Shown piece by piece: positions 44,422 through 54,086 of a DNA stretch of 64,000 bases. The stretch spans positions 3,968,001-4,032,000 of the forward strand of contig OZ250151.1 in the NCBI GenBank assembly GCA_965237725.1. Direction: 5' to 3'. Position 1 is the first letter of the stretch. Every line of letters starts with the position of its first letter. This DNA comes from G965237725 sp965237725 (GTDB lineage Bacteria > Pseudomonadota > Gammaproteobacteria > Arenicellales > Poriferihabitantaceae). The position numbers were made by a program, and so were the translations under genes. The notes beneath the pieces are model-generated. The model was not told where the DNA came from and did not search any database. It worked only from the letters and a program-made list of their open reading frames with translations.

Positions 44422-45207
44422 ATGGCTATACGAGTTGATCCAATTTCCCCCATCCTTGGCGCCTATGTGCACAACCTCACACTGAGCGATAAACCCGAAT
44501 CGATTAAAAAAATACGCGATCTGCTGGCACAGTATCTTGTGCTGGTTTTTGAAAACCAGAATTTAACTACCCTGCAGTTTAGAGATATTGTTGCAAAATT
44601 TGGTCCATTGTTCATTCACCATTCTGATGAAGGTGTTCTGGTCAGTGATGAAGCCCCAGAAGTGTTGGAAATGAAAAAAGAGCCCGATAGTACCCGGCTT
44701 TTTGGTGGGTCAGACTGGCATGCTGATGTGACTTTTCGAAAACCCGAAGGATTTTTATCGGTTTTATACTCGAAGATTATTCCACCGATTGGCGGAGATA
44801 CTGCATTTGCCAGCAATATCGCAGCCTATGACGCTCTAAGCGAAGGCATGAAGGAATTACTAAAAGGTTTAAAAGCAGTACACAGTTATAACGGACCAGG
44901 TCAGCCCGATCATCCAAGCGAATCTGCTGTCCATGATATTGTGCGTATCCATCCCGATACAGGTAAAGCTGGGTTATACATTAATAAAATGTTTGTCACC
45001 CGCTTTGATGGAATGACCGCCGCAGAAAGCAAACCATTAATTGATTATCTGGACGCTCATATGTCCAGCCCACAGTTTACCTGCCGTATTTCATGGAACG
45101 AAAACCAGGTGGTGATGTGGGACAATCGCTTTACCTTGCACTATCCAATCAACGACTTCTCTGGTCATTTGAGATTGTTGCAACGTTGCACTGCGTTGTG
45201 TAGCTAG
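44422..45207 (+). CDS. TauD/TfdA-family 2OG-Fe(II) dioxygenase
   Basis: 261 residues. His100 and Asp102 in SDWHADVTF, distal His in MWDNRFTLHYPINDF and the C-terminal arginine in LRLLQRCTAL complete the active site. Following the DmdA-like fusion by 43 bases on the same strand, it is likely part of one operon, perhaps acting on the same methylated or sulfonated compound. It ends shortly before a bidirectional terminator. Confidence 0.9.
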   Translation: MAIRVDPISPILGAYVHNLTLSDKPESIKKIRDLLAQYLVLVFENQNLTTLQFRDIVAKFGPLFIHHSDEGVLVSDEAPEVLEMKKEPDSTRLFGGSDWHADVTFRKPEGFLSVLYSKIIPPIGGDTAFASNIAAYDALSEGMKELLKGLKAVHSYNGPGQPDHPSESAVHDIVRIHPDTGKAGLYINKMFVTRFDGMTAAESKPLIDYLDAHMSSPQFTCRISWNENQVVMWDNRFTLHYPINDFSGHLRLLQRCTALCS

Positions 45208-45230
45208 AACTTTCGGCTGCGAAAATTGTA

Positions 45231-45262
45231 AAATAGATCCTGGTATTTTCCAGGATCTATTT
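45231..45262. terminator. Bidirectional terminator between convergent genes
   Basis: AAATAGATCCTGG and CCAGGATCTATTT form a perfect 13-bp stem around a 6-base loop, with A/T runs at the outer ends. It serves both the TauD gene (forward) and the PLP-enzyme gene (reverse). Confidence 0.85.
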
Positions 45263-45271
45263 CAGTTCAAC

Positions 45272-46441
45272 TTATAAAGCGTCCAGAGACTGCTTGAGGT
45301 CGATAATCAGATCTTCAGCAGATTCCAGGCCGGCGGATAAACGAACCAGGCCATCTGTAATGCCAGCTTTCATACGTTCTTCTTTGGGCATATCCGCATG
45401 AGTCATGGTAACCGAGTGGGTGACCAGGGATTCAACCGACCCCAGGTTTTCTGCCAGGCTCCAAAGCTCAAGTGTATTCATCAGTTTTTTGCCGGCTTCA
45501 ACCCCACCTTTGACTTCAAACCACAACATTGAACCATGTCCACTCGCTTGTTTGTCCGCAAGTTCTTTTTGCGAAAACGAATCCAAACCAGGATAGGCTA
45601 CGCGTTCAACCATGGCATGGGTTTCGAGGAACTGGGCGATTTTCAATGCATTGGCTGATTGCGCTTCCAGCCGTGTACTCATGGTCTTGCAACCTTGCAG
45701 AGTATAAAACGCAACCATAGGTGACATATTAGATCCAAGGCAATTACGTACAAATTTGATTGCCTCGAGTTGTTCTTCACTTTTAGCCGTGATCGAGCCA
45801 CCAACGGTAACGTTATGGCCTTCCATAAATTTAGTGGTGCTGTGCAATGAAACATCTGCACCTAATTCCAGTGGTCGTTGAAAATAAGGGGTCAGGAAGG
45901 TGTTGTCGACAACATGAGGAATTTCCCGGGCGCTAGCGATCTCAGAAACTGCCGATATATCTGTCAACTTTAATGTAGGATTTGCTGGCGTTTCTGTGAA
46001 TATCAGTTTGGTGTTGCCTTTAATCGTTTCTTTGACATTATTTGGTTCGGCGGTGTTTACGAATGTGAACTCTATTCCAAATCGAGAAAGAACCTTGGTT
46101 GATATTCGATGGGTTCCGCCATAAACCACATCGGAAAGTATGCAGTGATCACCGGCATTTAAAAATGCCATCATGGTTGCGCTGGTGGCAGACATTCCTG
46201 TGGCAAAACAGGCACTACCGGCGCCGCCTTCCAACGCGGTAATTCTATCTTCAAGAGCGGTTACTGTCGGATTTCCCGACCGACTATAGGAATAGCCTTT
46301 TTCCATATATTGCTCAACGGATTCCTGAACATAGGTCGTAGTTTGGTAAATCGGCGTTAAAATTGCACCAGTGACGGGGTCCGGGCGAACCCCGGCGTGC
46401 ACTTCTCGGGTTTTGAAATCGGGTTGTCGGTCTGAGCTCAT
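45272..46441 (-). CDS. Cys/Met-metabolism PLP enzyme (cystathionine gamma-lyase/synthase type)
   Basis: 389 residues from the ATG at 46441, which has AGGAAA six bases upstream; an ATG 14 codons earlier lacks support. Motifs: TTTYVQ near the N-terminus, YSYSRSGNPTVTALE, GSACFATGMSA, the PLP aspartate in VVDNTFLTPY and the PLP lysine in LHSTTKFMEGHNVTVGG, and SLGSVESLVTHS-like NLGSVESLVTHSVTMTHA. Members catalyse cystathionine synthesis or cleavage, or methionine elimination; specificity cannot be settled. Together with gshA downstream in this direction of the chromosome it fits cysteine/glutathione supply. Confidence 0.92.
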   Translation of the reverse strand: MSSDRQPDFKTREVHAGVRPDPVTGAILTPIYQTTTYVQESVEQYMEKGYSYSRSGNPTVTALEDRITALEGGAGSACFATGMSATSATMMAFLNAGDHCILSDVVYGGTHRISTKVLSRFGIEFTFVNTAEPNNVKETIKGNTKLIFTETPANPTLKLTDISAVSEIASAREIPHVVDNTFLTPYFQRPLELGADVSLHSTTKFMEGHNVTVGGSITAKSEEQLEAIKFVRNCLGSNMSPMVAFYTLQGCKTMSTRLEAQSANALKIAQFLETHAMVERVAYPGLDSFSQKELADKQASGHGSMLWFEVKGGVEAGKKLMNTLELWSLAENLGSVESLVTHSVTMTHADMPKEERMKAGITDGLVRLSAGLESAEDLIIDLKQSLDAL

Positions 46442-46614
46442 TTTAATTTCCTGGTGAAAATTTAGGTTGCGAAACAAAGGCAACGGATTCTATCACCAAC
46501 AATATTTGATAAATATATATCTGTTGGACTATAGGAGAAGAGGCAATTTGCCCCTATTTTGGGGAGATTCGAAATCAAGGTTGATCGAACTTAACAAGCG
46601 TCCTTTGTGGATAA

Positions 46615-48189
46615 TTAATTCGTATTTTGACGTTCAAAATAATCTTTGAGGAATTCATCAAAATTCATTTCATCAGAATTTTCAATTTCCAGCTGTTTTT
46701 TATGTGATTTCCTGGCCAGGGTTTCGAATTTTTGGTTGATTTCTGGATTCAACTCCCGGGATTTAAAGTATTTTTCTGAGCTCTGGGCCATCATCATGGC
46801 AAATTCATAGAAACTTAAATCATCGGATTTCATTTGATCAATGACGCGGGCTGAAGGTGTTAAGTCAGCATCTTCAACTTTTTCAATTTGCTGGGCCATC
46901 ATCGCCGAATAGCCCTGAGTGCTATTGGTTTTGTCGAGCAATTCCGCCACGGGTTGCATATTGTTGAGCAGGTTCATCATTTCATTTTTAGCAGACTTTT
47001 CTCCATCAGCTGTCATGATTTTAATTTCGGGGTCCCTGCCATTCATAACCATGGTTTGCTGGTTGTCCCGGGTAAGGTTGAAATCTTCTGGGCTTAATTG
47101 CGGGCTTTCAGAGAACATGCAATATAGTAAAAAGGTATCAAAAAATCGGATACAGTCTTCATCGATGCCAATGGGAACAAAAGGATTTAAATCGACGCTG
47201 CGCACTTCAATATACTGAACGCCCTGGTTCAACAATGCCGTTGATGGGCTTTCACCTGAGGCTGCAATTCGCTTGGGTCGAATCGAGGAATAGAACTCAT
47301 TTTCTATTTGTAACAGGTTTGCATTGAGCTGGCGATATTCGCCGTCAACCTTAACACCGAACTTTTCATATTCCGGGTGAACGGTCTGGATGGCTTTTCT
47401 CAGTGATTTCGCAAAATCGTCTACGCCGTTGTAGCAGATTTCAATATTGGACTGGGCGTCATTGCTGTAGCCCAATCCACTTAACCGTAATGAGGTTGCA
47501 TTGGGTGCATAAAAGCTGTGGGTGTCAAAATCAGATAAATTGTGCTCTCGACCTCTTAAAAAAGTACGGCAAACCGCGGGGGATGCACCAAAAAGATAGC
47601 TGCCGATCCATGAGATTCTATGGAAGTTTCGAATTAATGCAAAATATTGAGCGGATTTCCTGTTTTGAACATCGATGACATCTGCAGAATCAAAATACGC
47701 CTCCCAGAAATCATCGGGCATGGAGAAATTAAAATGTATCCCGGCAATGGCCTGCATCAATGAGCCATAACGATAGCTCAGACCCATGCGGTAAGCCTCT
47801 TTCATTTTGGCTACATTGGAATTTCCGTATTTCGCAATTGGAATTTTTTCTTCACTCTCAACAATGCACGGCATACTATTTACCCAGAGTTTTTCGTCAC
47901 CCAGATGCTGATAGGTGAAATGGTGTATCTGATGTAGCTCATTAAGCAGACTGTCTATGTTGCTATGAACTGGGGTTACAAATTCCAACAGTGACTCGGA
48001 ATAGTCTGTGGTGATCATCGGGTGGGTCAATGTTGCCCCCAGATTCCGGGGATGATCAGTTTGGGCAAGCAAGCCATCGGTGCCAACACGCAAACTTTCC
48101 TTCTCCAGGCCGCGTTGTAGATTTCCCAAATGGTTGTCCAGGTTTCGATCAACCAGGGAATCGAGTGATTGTTCTAAAATTTTTGGCAC
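46615..48189 (-). CDS. gshA: Glutamate-cysteine ligase
   Basis: 524 residues, the length of gammaproteobacterial GshA. Family features: RGLEKESLRVGTDG, ITTDYSESLLEFVTPV near the N-terminus with the metal and glutamate-binding acids, GIHFNFSMP, SWIGSYLFGASPAVCR, and YIEVRSVDLNPFVPIGI. It makes gamma-glutamylcysteine, the first step of glutathione synthesis. Monocistronic as far as can be seen. Confidence 0.95.
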   Translation of the reverse strand: MPKILEQSLDSLVDRNLDNHLGNLQRGLEKESLRVGTDGLLAQTDHPRNLGATLTHPMITTDYSESLLEFVTPVHSNIDSLLNELHQIHHFTYQHLGDEKLWVNSMPCIVESEEKIPIAKYGNSNVAKMKEAYRMGLSYRYGSLMQAIAGIHFNFSMPDDFWEAYFDSADVIDVQNRKSAQYFALIRNFHRISWIGSYLFGASPAVCRTFLRGREHNLSDFDTHSFYAPNATSLRLSGLGYSNDAQSNIEICYNGVDDFAKSLRKAIQTVHPEYEKFGVKVDGEYRQLNANLLQIENEFYSSIRPKRIAASGESPSTALLNQGVQYIEVRSVDLNPFVPIGIDEDCIRFFDTFLLYCMFSESPQLSPEDFNLTRDNQQTMVMNGRDPEIKIMTADGEKSAKNEMMNLLNNMQPVAELLDKTNSTQGYSAMMAQQIEKVEDADLTPSARVIDQMKSDDLSFYEFAMMMAQSSEKYFKSRELNPEINQKFETLARKSHKKQLEIENSDEMNFDEFLKDYFERQNTN

Positions 48190-48441
48190 GTCAATAATTG
48201 TTATGGTTGGATTAAATTAACAGCTGGATTGTAATAGAGAATTTAAAGCTATTCAGAAATAAAATGAGTGTTGTTTATTATCATTTATGCCCCCATGTGG
48301 TGAAACAGAAAATTGGATTATTCTATTTGCCCTGATTTTGCCACTGTGTAACAAAATGTTCCATTCCAACTTGCAACCAAATACGTGGTTGGGATTGGAA
48401 AATGTTAAAATCACTTTGATATCAATAGATTTTGTAAGCCC

Positions 48442-49509
48442 TTGATTTTGAACAAAACCATTTCTGTGGCACCCATGCTTGACCTGACCGACAGGCATTG
48501 TCGGAAATTTATGCGGCTGTTTTCAGCCCATATCCGGCTTTATACTGATATGAAAGTAGTGGGTTCTATCATTCACGGCGATCGGAAACGATTCCTGGGA
48601 TTTGATCCCAGTGAGCAACCTTTGGCAATACAGCTGGGTGGATGTGATCCGAAAAAGCTCGAGTTCTGCGCCAAGCTCGCTGAACAATGGGGCTACGATG
48701 AGGTAAACCTGAATATCGGATGCCCAAGTGATCGCGTCAAAAGCGCCCAGTTTGGTGCCTGCCTAATGGCGAAACCCCGATTGGTTGCGGATTGTTACAA
48801 GGCTATGGCGGATGCGGTGAGCATTCCGGTTACCATCAAATCGCGAATCGGAATCGACGACATGGATAGTTATGAACATTTATTCGGATTCGTGGAGATT
48901 ATTTCATCTGCGGGTTGCCAGGAATTTATTGTCCATGCACGCAAAGCCTGGCTTCGAGGTTTGAGCCCAAAGGAAAATCGAACCATACCGCCGCTGCATT
49001 ATGATCGGGTCTACCGGTTAAAACAGGATTTCCCTGGAATAAATTTTCAGATTAACGGTGGGATCACCGGGCTGGATCAAATCCAGAACCACTTGAGCAA
49101 AGTTGATGGCGTTATGATCGGCCGGGAGGCCTATCAAAACCCATGGATACTGAAGCAGATTGATCAGCAGTTTTTTAGCGATGACCAAAATTCATCTGAT
49201 CGTTCATCTCATCATTCACCCGAAATTAATACGCGCAAGGATATAGTCGAAGCCTTTATGCCCTATGTCGAAGAACAGCTTGGCAAAGGGATTTATTTAC
49301 GACATATGACCCGGCACATGTTGGGTTTATTTCACGGGCAGGCAGGGGCAAAAAGCTGGCGTCGATATCTATCCCAGCATGGACCGAAGAAAAATGCTGG
49401 AACAGAAGTTATTTACGAGGCATTAAAGTTTACCGATGAAGCAGAGTGCCATGACGAATCCTCAGAGTTTAATCATATTTCTTCCACTTCCCATATGGTT
49501 TATGCCTAA
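48442..49509 (+). CDS. dusA: tRNA-dihydrouridine synthase A
   Basis: 355 residues from TTG 48442 (a second TTG at 48448 is possible). SVAPMLDLTDRHCRKFMRL matches the DusA FMN-binding start; NLNIGCPSDRVKSAQFGACLM carries the catalytic cysteine; VTIKSRIGID, FIVHARKAWLRGLSPKENR and VMIGREAYQNPW follow. DusA reduces uridine 20/20a in tRNA with NADPH. No ATG is available near the expected N-terminus, so a TTG start is required. Confidence 0.94.
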   Translation: MILNKTISVAPMLDLTDRHCRKFMRLFSAHIRLYTDMKVVGSIIHGDRKRFLGFDPSEQPLAIQLGGCDPKKLEFCAKLAEQWGYDEVNLNIGCPSDRVKSAQFGACLMAKPRLVADCYKAMADAVSIPVTIKSRIGIDDMDSYEHLFGFVEIISSAGCQEFIVHARKAWLRGLSPKENRTIPPLHYDRVYRLKQDFPGINFQINGGITGLDQIQNHLSKVDGVMIGREAYQNPWILKQIDQQFFSDDQNSSDRSSHHSPEINTRKDIVEAFMPYVEEQLGKGIYLRHMTRHMLGLFHGQAGAKSWRRYLSQHGPKKNAGTEVIYEALKFTDEAECHDESSEFNHISSTSHMVYA

Positions 49510-49542
49510 ATTTAAAATTCCGTTTAGCGAGTATCCTGATTT

Positions 49543-51627
49543 ATGAAGTTATTCAAACGCCTGTTATGGGTTTTGGGTGTAATTGTTGTGTTGTGCGTGG
49601 GGGCGGTTGTGGTGGTAACCAATCTGGTTGATCCCAATGACTACAAGCCTCAGCTGGAAGATATGGTCGAAACCAATACCGGCCGACAGTTAAAAATTAA
49701 TGGCGATTTGGCTTTGACATTTTATCCATGGGTTGGGATTAGCACGGGTGAATTATCGCTATCCAACCGGGCTGGATTTGGTGATGAGCCCATGGTTTAT
49801 GCCGAGCAAGTTGATATTAAAGTGAAGTTGATTCCATTGTTGAAGGAAAGATTTGAAATCGGAAAAATCATTCTGAATAAAGCGGAAATTCGGTTGATTA
49901 CAAAGTATGACGGCACAACCAACTGGGATGATTTATTGGAACGTGGTGGTAAATCCGATAAGGATACCGATGCAGATGATGCCATGGCGATAGCGGGTGT
50001 TGCAATACAGGGGGTGTCTCTGCGAGACGGTTTGGTCATTTGGGATGATCGCTCTGCGGATCAGCTTATCGAAATTACCAATTTAAACTTGGCCACCGGA
50101 ACCTTGAAGCTAGATGATCCTCTGGGAGTAGAATTTTCAGCAGATATCGGTGGAAATGTACTGTCCTCGCCTGCTTCTATAGTGTTATCTACTACAGTGA
50201 AAGCCAGCCCGACGAGCAGTGCAATTTCTCTGGAAGAGTCAGTGCTAAACTTTGAAACCAATGATCTGCCCATGGAAATAAGAATTCCATGGTTATCCCT
50301 GAAACTATCTGAGCAGAGTTTAAATATTCCAGAATTTACACTGGTTCAGGGTGAGACCAATATTAACGGACGTATCAATGGGTCCAGAGTTATGACCACG
50401 CTGGCCATAGAAGGGCAATTAGAGCTGAAATCATCCAGCTTGGGAAAAACTTTATCCGATGCTGGAATGGGCGGGTTGGCTGAAATTATAGCGGGTGATG
50501 CCGAGTCGAGCACCGAATTTAGATTTTACGATAATGTACTCGAGTTACAGGCGTTTGAATCCGAATTGGTGTTAAATGGTCAGGATACCCGTGTGGAGAT
50601 TCCCTTTTTCAGTCTGGATTTGACCAGCGAAAATGTTTCTGCACCCGCACTTGATATAAGCCAGTCGGGCATTGCGATTGATGTCAGTTTCAAAGGTCAG
50701 AATATTTTATCTGAAGTCAATAAGTTGAAACTACAAGGGTCACTAAATATTAACACTGATGATATAACAGCTGTATTGGCCCAGAATCAGCTGGATGATT
50801 TATTGCCTGATGGATTATTTCAGTCTGTAAAAAGTGTCATGGACTTTGGGGTTGGAAATGGCAACCTGGTCTTGTCGTCGATGAATACCGTAATTGACGA
50901 AATGCGATTAAAAGGAAATTTTTCTGTTGATAATTTGCTGGGGGATTACAATCTGTTACTTTCTGTGAAACATGACATCAATAATATCGACATTGGAAAA
51001 GTCCTTGCAGCCCTGGATATTACCGATGATCTTGAAGGCACCGGCGCCATACGCATGAATCTTGCCGGAATTAATCCGAGTATTGACGGTCCCATGGATC
51101 AGGTGGATGGTCATATGGGGTTTAATTTCACAGATGGTGCGATTAAGGGTTTCGATCTTCAGTCGGCATTGATCAAATTGGATCAGGATTTAAACGCGGG
51201 AAATGCAGAAAACGAAGAATCGAAATACCAACCCGATGCACAAACCCGATTTTCTGAATTATCGGGCGACTTTAATGGCGTTAATGGTGTGTTTCAGACG
51301 AATAATGTTTCTATGAAAGCGCCAGCGGCGAGGATCAGAGGTAACGGCAAACTGGATTTCCCCGAAAACTTTATACATATCCTATTTGATGTTTCAGTAG
51401 TTGATACCGTTGAAGGTCAAGGTGGTGCGGCATTGGAAAATCTCGATGACGTCACTATTCCGTTGAGGGTTGCGGGCAATATGCAATCGCCCGGTTATGG
51501 ATTGGATGTTGGAGAGCTGTTAAAGCGCGAGGTCAGGCAAAAGGTTAGTCAGGAACTGGAAGAGGAACAGGCAAAACTGGAAGACAAAGCCAAAGATAAA
51601 CTGAAAAATTTATCTGGAGACGACTAG
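49543..51627 (+). CDS. AsmA-family protein
   Basis: 694 residues. One N-terminal transmembrane helix (LLWVLGVIVVLCVGAVVVV), then the AsmA signature VDPNDYKPQLEDMVETNTGRQL and GDLALTFYPWVGI, and a C-terminal AsmA-like region ending in an amphipathic acidic/basic tail. AsmA proteins are inner-membrane anchored and are thought to help phospholipid transport to the outer membrane. The stop codon shares its last base with the GTG of the next gene, so translation is coupled. Confidence 0.93.
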   Translation: MKLFKRLLWVLGVIVVLCVGAVVVVTNLVDPNDYKPQLEDMVETNTGRQLKINGDLALTFYPWVGISTGELSLSNRAGFGDEPMVYAEQVDIKVKLIPLLKERFEIGKIILNKAEIRLITKYDGTTNWDDLLERGGKSDKDTDADDAMAIAGVAIQGVSLRDGLVIWDDRSADQLIEITNLNLATGTLKLDDPLGVEFSADIGGNVLSSPASIVLSTTVKASPTSSAISLEESVLNFETNDLPMEIRIPWLSLKLSEQSLNIPEFTLVQGETNINGRINGSRVMTTLAIEGQLELKSSSLGKTLSDAGMGGLAEIIAGDAESSTEFRFYDNVLELQAFESELVLNGQDTRVEIPFFSLDLTSENVSAPALDISQSGIAIDVSFKGQNILSEVNKLKLQGSLNINTDDITAVLAQNQLDDLLPDGLFQSVKSVMDFGVGNGNLVLSSMNTVIDEMRLKGNFSVDNLLGDYNLLLSVKHDINNIDIGKVLAALDITDDLEGTGAIRMNLAGINPSIDGPMDQVDGHMGFNFTDGAIKGFDLQSALIKLDQDLNAGNAENEESKYQPDAQTRFSELSGDFNGVNGVFQTNNVSMKAPAARIRGNGKLDFPENFIHILFDVSVVDTVEGQGGAALENLDDVTIPLRVAGNMQSPGYGLDVGELLKREVRQKVSQELEEEQAKLEDKAKDKLKNLSGDD

Positions 51628-52532
51628 TGAGAGCGGTAGGTTATATTGATGGAAAAATTGACAGTCTGGAGAATACCCGAATTCCTGTGGCTGACCGCGG
51701 GTTTCTTTACGGTGATTCGGTATACGAAGTTTTTAGGAGCTATTCCGGGATTCCGTTTTTATTCGATGAGCATTATGAAAGGTTATTAAATTCGGCGCGT
51801 TTGATTACTATGGATATTGATCAAAGCAAAGACGAAATTATTAATGCCTTAAAACAAACCGTTGCTGCGAGTAGCCCCGGTCCTGACGAAGATGTTTATG
51901 TGCGCTATCAAATTACCCGAGGGGAAGGGCCTATAGATCTACATCCCGATGCTTCATTGAAAACCCGTTTGGTAATCATTGTAAAACCCATTCCCCAATG
52001 GAGTCAGGAATTCTATAATAACGGTATGATTTTGGCTGTACCGAAATTGCGCCGAAATAGTGTTAATAGCTTGAATCCCAATATTAAAGGTGGAAACTAC
52101 TTAAATAATATTATGGCTCTGGGGGAAGCGAAAAAACTGGGTGCTGACGATTGTTTGATGCTCGACGCTAAGGGACAAGTAACCGAATGTTCCAATAGTA
52201 ATGTCTGGTTTGTATTAAATGACAAACTGGTTACACCGGCCGGGGGAAATCTTGATGGACTTACACGTCGTTCACTGGTGTCGCTATTTGCTGAAGTCGG
52301 TGTGGACGTGGTACAACGAGCAGTGCTTAGCGAAGAACTCGAAACTGCAAGGGAATGTTTTGTCTCCAGCGCGACCCGTGAAGCCATGCCGGTTTGTACA
52401 TTGTATCTGGTAGATGGAAAAAAAGTTGATTTTCAGCCAGGCGGTGGACCAAAGACACGACAGGCTATGGTACTTTATAAAAAGATGCTGAATAAGTTTA
52501 TTCAGCAAAACAATTCAAACTCATGGTGGTAG
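51627..52532 (+). CDS. Class IV aminotransferase
   Basis: 301 residues starting with GTG that overlaps the previous stop by one base. Fold-type IV PLP enzyme: DRGFLYGDSVYEVFRSY near the N-terminus, NPNIKGGNYLNNIMALGEAK with the PLP lysine (in NIKGGNYL), TECSNSNVWFV and GLTRRSLVSL. These catalyse transamination of branched-chain or D-amino acids, or are aminodeoxychorismate lyases; the subgroup is not determined. Confidence 0.92.
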   Translation: MRAVGYIDGKIDSLENTRIPVADRGFLYGDSVYEVFRSYSGIPFLFDEHYERLLNSARLITMDIDQSKDEIINALKQTVAASSPGPDEDVYVRYQITRGEGPIDLHPDASLKTRLVIIVKPIPQWSQEFYNNGMILAVPKLRRNSVNSLNPNIKGGNYLNNIMALGEAKKLGADDCLMLDAKGQVTECSNSNVWFVLNDKLVTPAGGNLDGLTRRSLVSLFAEVGVDVVQRAVLSEELETARECFVSSATREAMPVCTLYLVDGKKVDFQPGGGPKTRQAMVLYKKMLNKFIQQNNSNSWW

Positions 52533-52538
52533 ACCGCA

Positions 52539-53342
52539 ATGTTAGATAGCCTGGATATTGAAATGACCGTGCGGCTTTACCCGTTTGTCGCCGTATTAGG
52601 AATCATGGTGTTATGGGAGGCCGTGTTTCCCCGCCGCGTAGACTCACGCCGGTTAAAACGATGGCCAGCTAATTTTGGAATATTTTTAATCAACGTCATT
52701 ATTCTGTTGATTGTTCCAGTTACCGCAGTCGCCGCTGCAATCATTTCCATCGAATACAAATTTGGTTTGTTTTTCTGGGTGGAATTTCCATTTTGGCCCA
52801 AGGTTATTTTTTCATTGTTGTTTCTGGATGCCATAATCTACTGGCAGCATCGGTTATTTCATATGTTTAAACCACTGTGGCGGATTCATCGCATGCACCA
52901 CACGGATAACGCATTTGATGTCACTACGGCACTTAGATTTCATCCCATTGAAATTTTCCTTTCCGTTTTCGTTAAAGCAATTGCGATAATTTTGATTGGT
53001 GTCCCGGTTTTCGCTGTAGTTTTGTTTGAAATCATTCTCAATGGTGCTGCAATGTTTAATCACAGTAATATACGAATGCCAATCTGGTTAGACAGAATAA
53101 TTCGGTTTGTAATCGTCACCCCGGATATGCACCGCGTGCATCATTCCATACACAAGAATGAACATGATTATAATTTTGGTTTCTTTCTGTCGATCTGGGA
53201 CTGGGCTTTTCAAAGTTATCGGCATCAACCCAAAGATGGCCATGAAAAAATGGTTATCGGCTTAAATGAATTTGACGATGCTGAGGTAACGCGAATTGAC
53301 AAATTATTGACCCAGCCTTTTCGAAACGGAAATCTGTCTTAA
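52539..53342 (+). CDS. Sterol desaturase/fatty acid hydroxylase-family membrane protein
   Basis: 267 residues, about five membrane helices. The di-iron histidine clusters are complete: YWQHRLFH, HRMHHTD, and DMHRVHHSIHKNEHDYNFG. The family hydroxylates or desaturates lipid substrates at the membrane. The stop TAA overlaps the ATG of the Trm112-like gene by one base. Confidence 0.92.
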   Translation: MLDSLDIEMTVRLYPFVAVLGIMVLWEAVFPRRVDSRRLKRWPANFGIFLINVIILLIVPVTAVAAAIISIEYKFGLFFWVEFPFWPKVIFSLLFLDAIIYWQHRLFHMFKPLWRIHRMHHTDNAFDVTTALRFHPIEIFLSVFVKAIAIILIGVPVFAVVLFEIILNGAAMFNHSNIRMPIWLDRIIRFVIVTPDMHRVHHSIHKNEHDYNFGFFLSIWDWAFQSYRHQPKDGHEKMVIGLNEFDDAEVTRIDKLLTQPFRNGNLS

Positions 53343-53608
53343 TGCCGATCAATAGAAGATTGTTGGAAATTCTGGTTTGCCCGATAACCAAATTACCCTT
53401 GTCTATGGTGACCGAAAGTAAACTGGATAAGTTAAATGCACTCATATCAAATAGTGATCTTCAGACCATGGATGGAAATATCATTTCAGAATCGTTACAG
53501 GAAGCTTTGATCACCACCAACAATAAAATGATTTACCGCATTGAAAATGACATACCCATTCTACTCGAGGATCAGGGTATCAGTGTGGATCAGGTTGAAG
53601 GCTGGTAG
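53342..53608 (+). CDS. Trm112-like protein
   Basis: 88 residues. LLEILVCPITKLPLSMV at the N-terminus and MIYRIENDIPILLEDQGI at the C-terminus are the two Trm112/YcaR segments. Only one of the usual zinc cysteines is present. In eukaryotes and archaea Trm112 activates methyltransferases; the bacterial role is poorly defined. Confidence 0.9.
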   Translation: MPINRRLLEILVCPITKLPLSMVTESKLDKLNALISNSDLQTMDGNIISESLQEALITTNNKMIYRIENDIPILLEDQGISVDQVEGW

Positions 53609-53680
53609 TCAAACACTTCTTGTTTTCAACAACACTAATTGATGGACAACAATCTTTTTGATTGATAGGGTATATCTCTT

Positions 53681-53855
53681 AAGGTGCCTCTGATTAAAAC
53701 TGGGCAGATCAAGTTGTGATTAAAATGATCAAGTTCAAGGCGCGAAACGCACGCAATAGCACGGCTATTGCGAAGTTTTGCAACGCAGGAATTGCCACGT
53801 GATAAATTAGGTTTGAACTCAAATTGACTGTTCATGTTTTAATCAGAGGTTCCTT
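53681..53855 (-). mobile_element. MITE-like element, copy 3 (175 bp)
   Basis: Inverted relative to copies 1 and 2 as judged by the core sequence. Ends AAGGTGCCTCTGATTAAAAC and the reverse complement of AAGGAACCTCTGATTAAAAC. It lies between the Trm112-like gene and the small cysteine-rich protein, 29 bases before the latter's ATG. Confidence 0.88.
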
Positions 53856-53884
53856 GATATTCAACTAACGAAAAGAGACTAGAT

Positions 53885-54076
53885 ATGGCAACTTATGAAT
53901 GTGATGTTTGTGGTATGAGTGTAAATGCAAGCTGTGGTAAATGTGATGCGCCCCTGGAAAATGGTAGCATTACACTGGATGGCAATGAAGTGCAGGTTTC
54001 AAAATGCCCAAATGAGCACGGCATGATCAAATCCCCATTATGTTGCGGAAAAGATATGGTGTGTAGTACGGATTAA
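53885..54076 (+). CDS. Small cysteine-rich zinc-ribbon-like protein
   Basis: 63 residues with nine cysteines: YECDVCGMSVNASCGKCDAPL at the start, then KCPNEHG and PLCCGKDMVC. The pattern is a zinc ribbon or metal-binding module also seen as stand-alone short proteins in other proteobacteria and cyanobacteria. AAGAGA lies upstream. Function unknown. The MITE just upstream probably supplies part of its leader. Confidence 0.82.
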   Translation: MATYECDVCGMSVNASCGKCDAPLENGSITLDGNEVQVSKCPNEHGMIKSPLCCGKDMVCSTD

Positions 54077-54086
54077 CCTGATTCGG

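Noticed and set aside
48253..48498. Reverse frame overlapping the start of dusA
   Set aside because: It overlaps conserved dusA codons and shows no family features.
53635..53835. Small reverse-strand frame
   Set aside because: It lies within the MITE-like element; the same frame is broken in the other copies.
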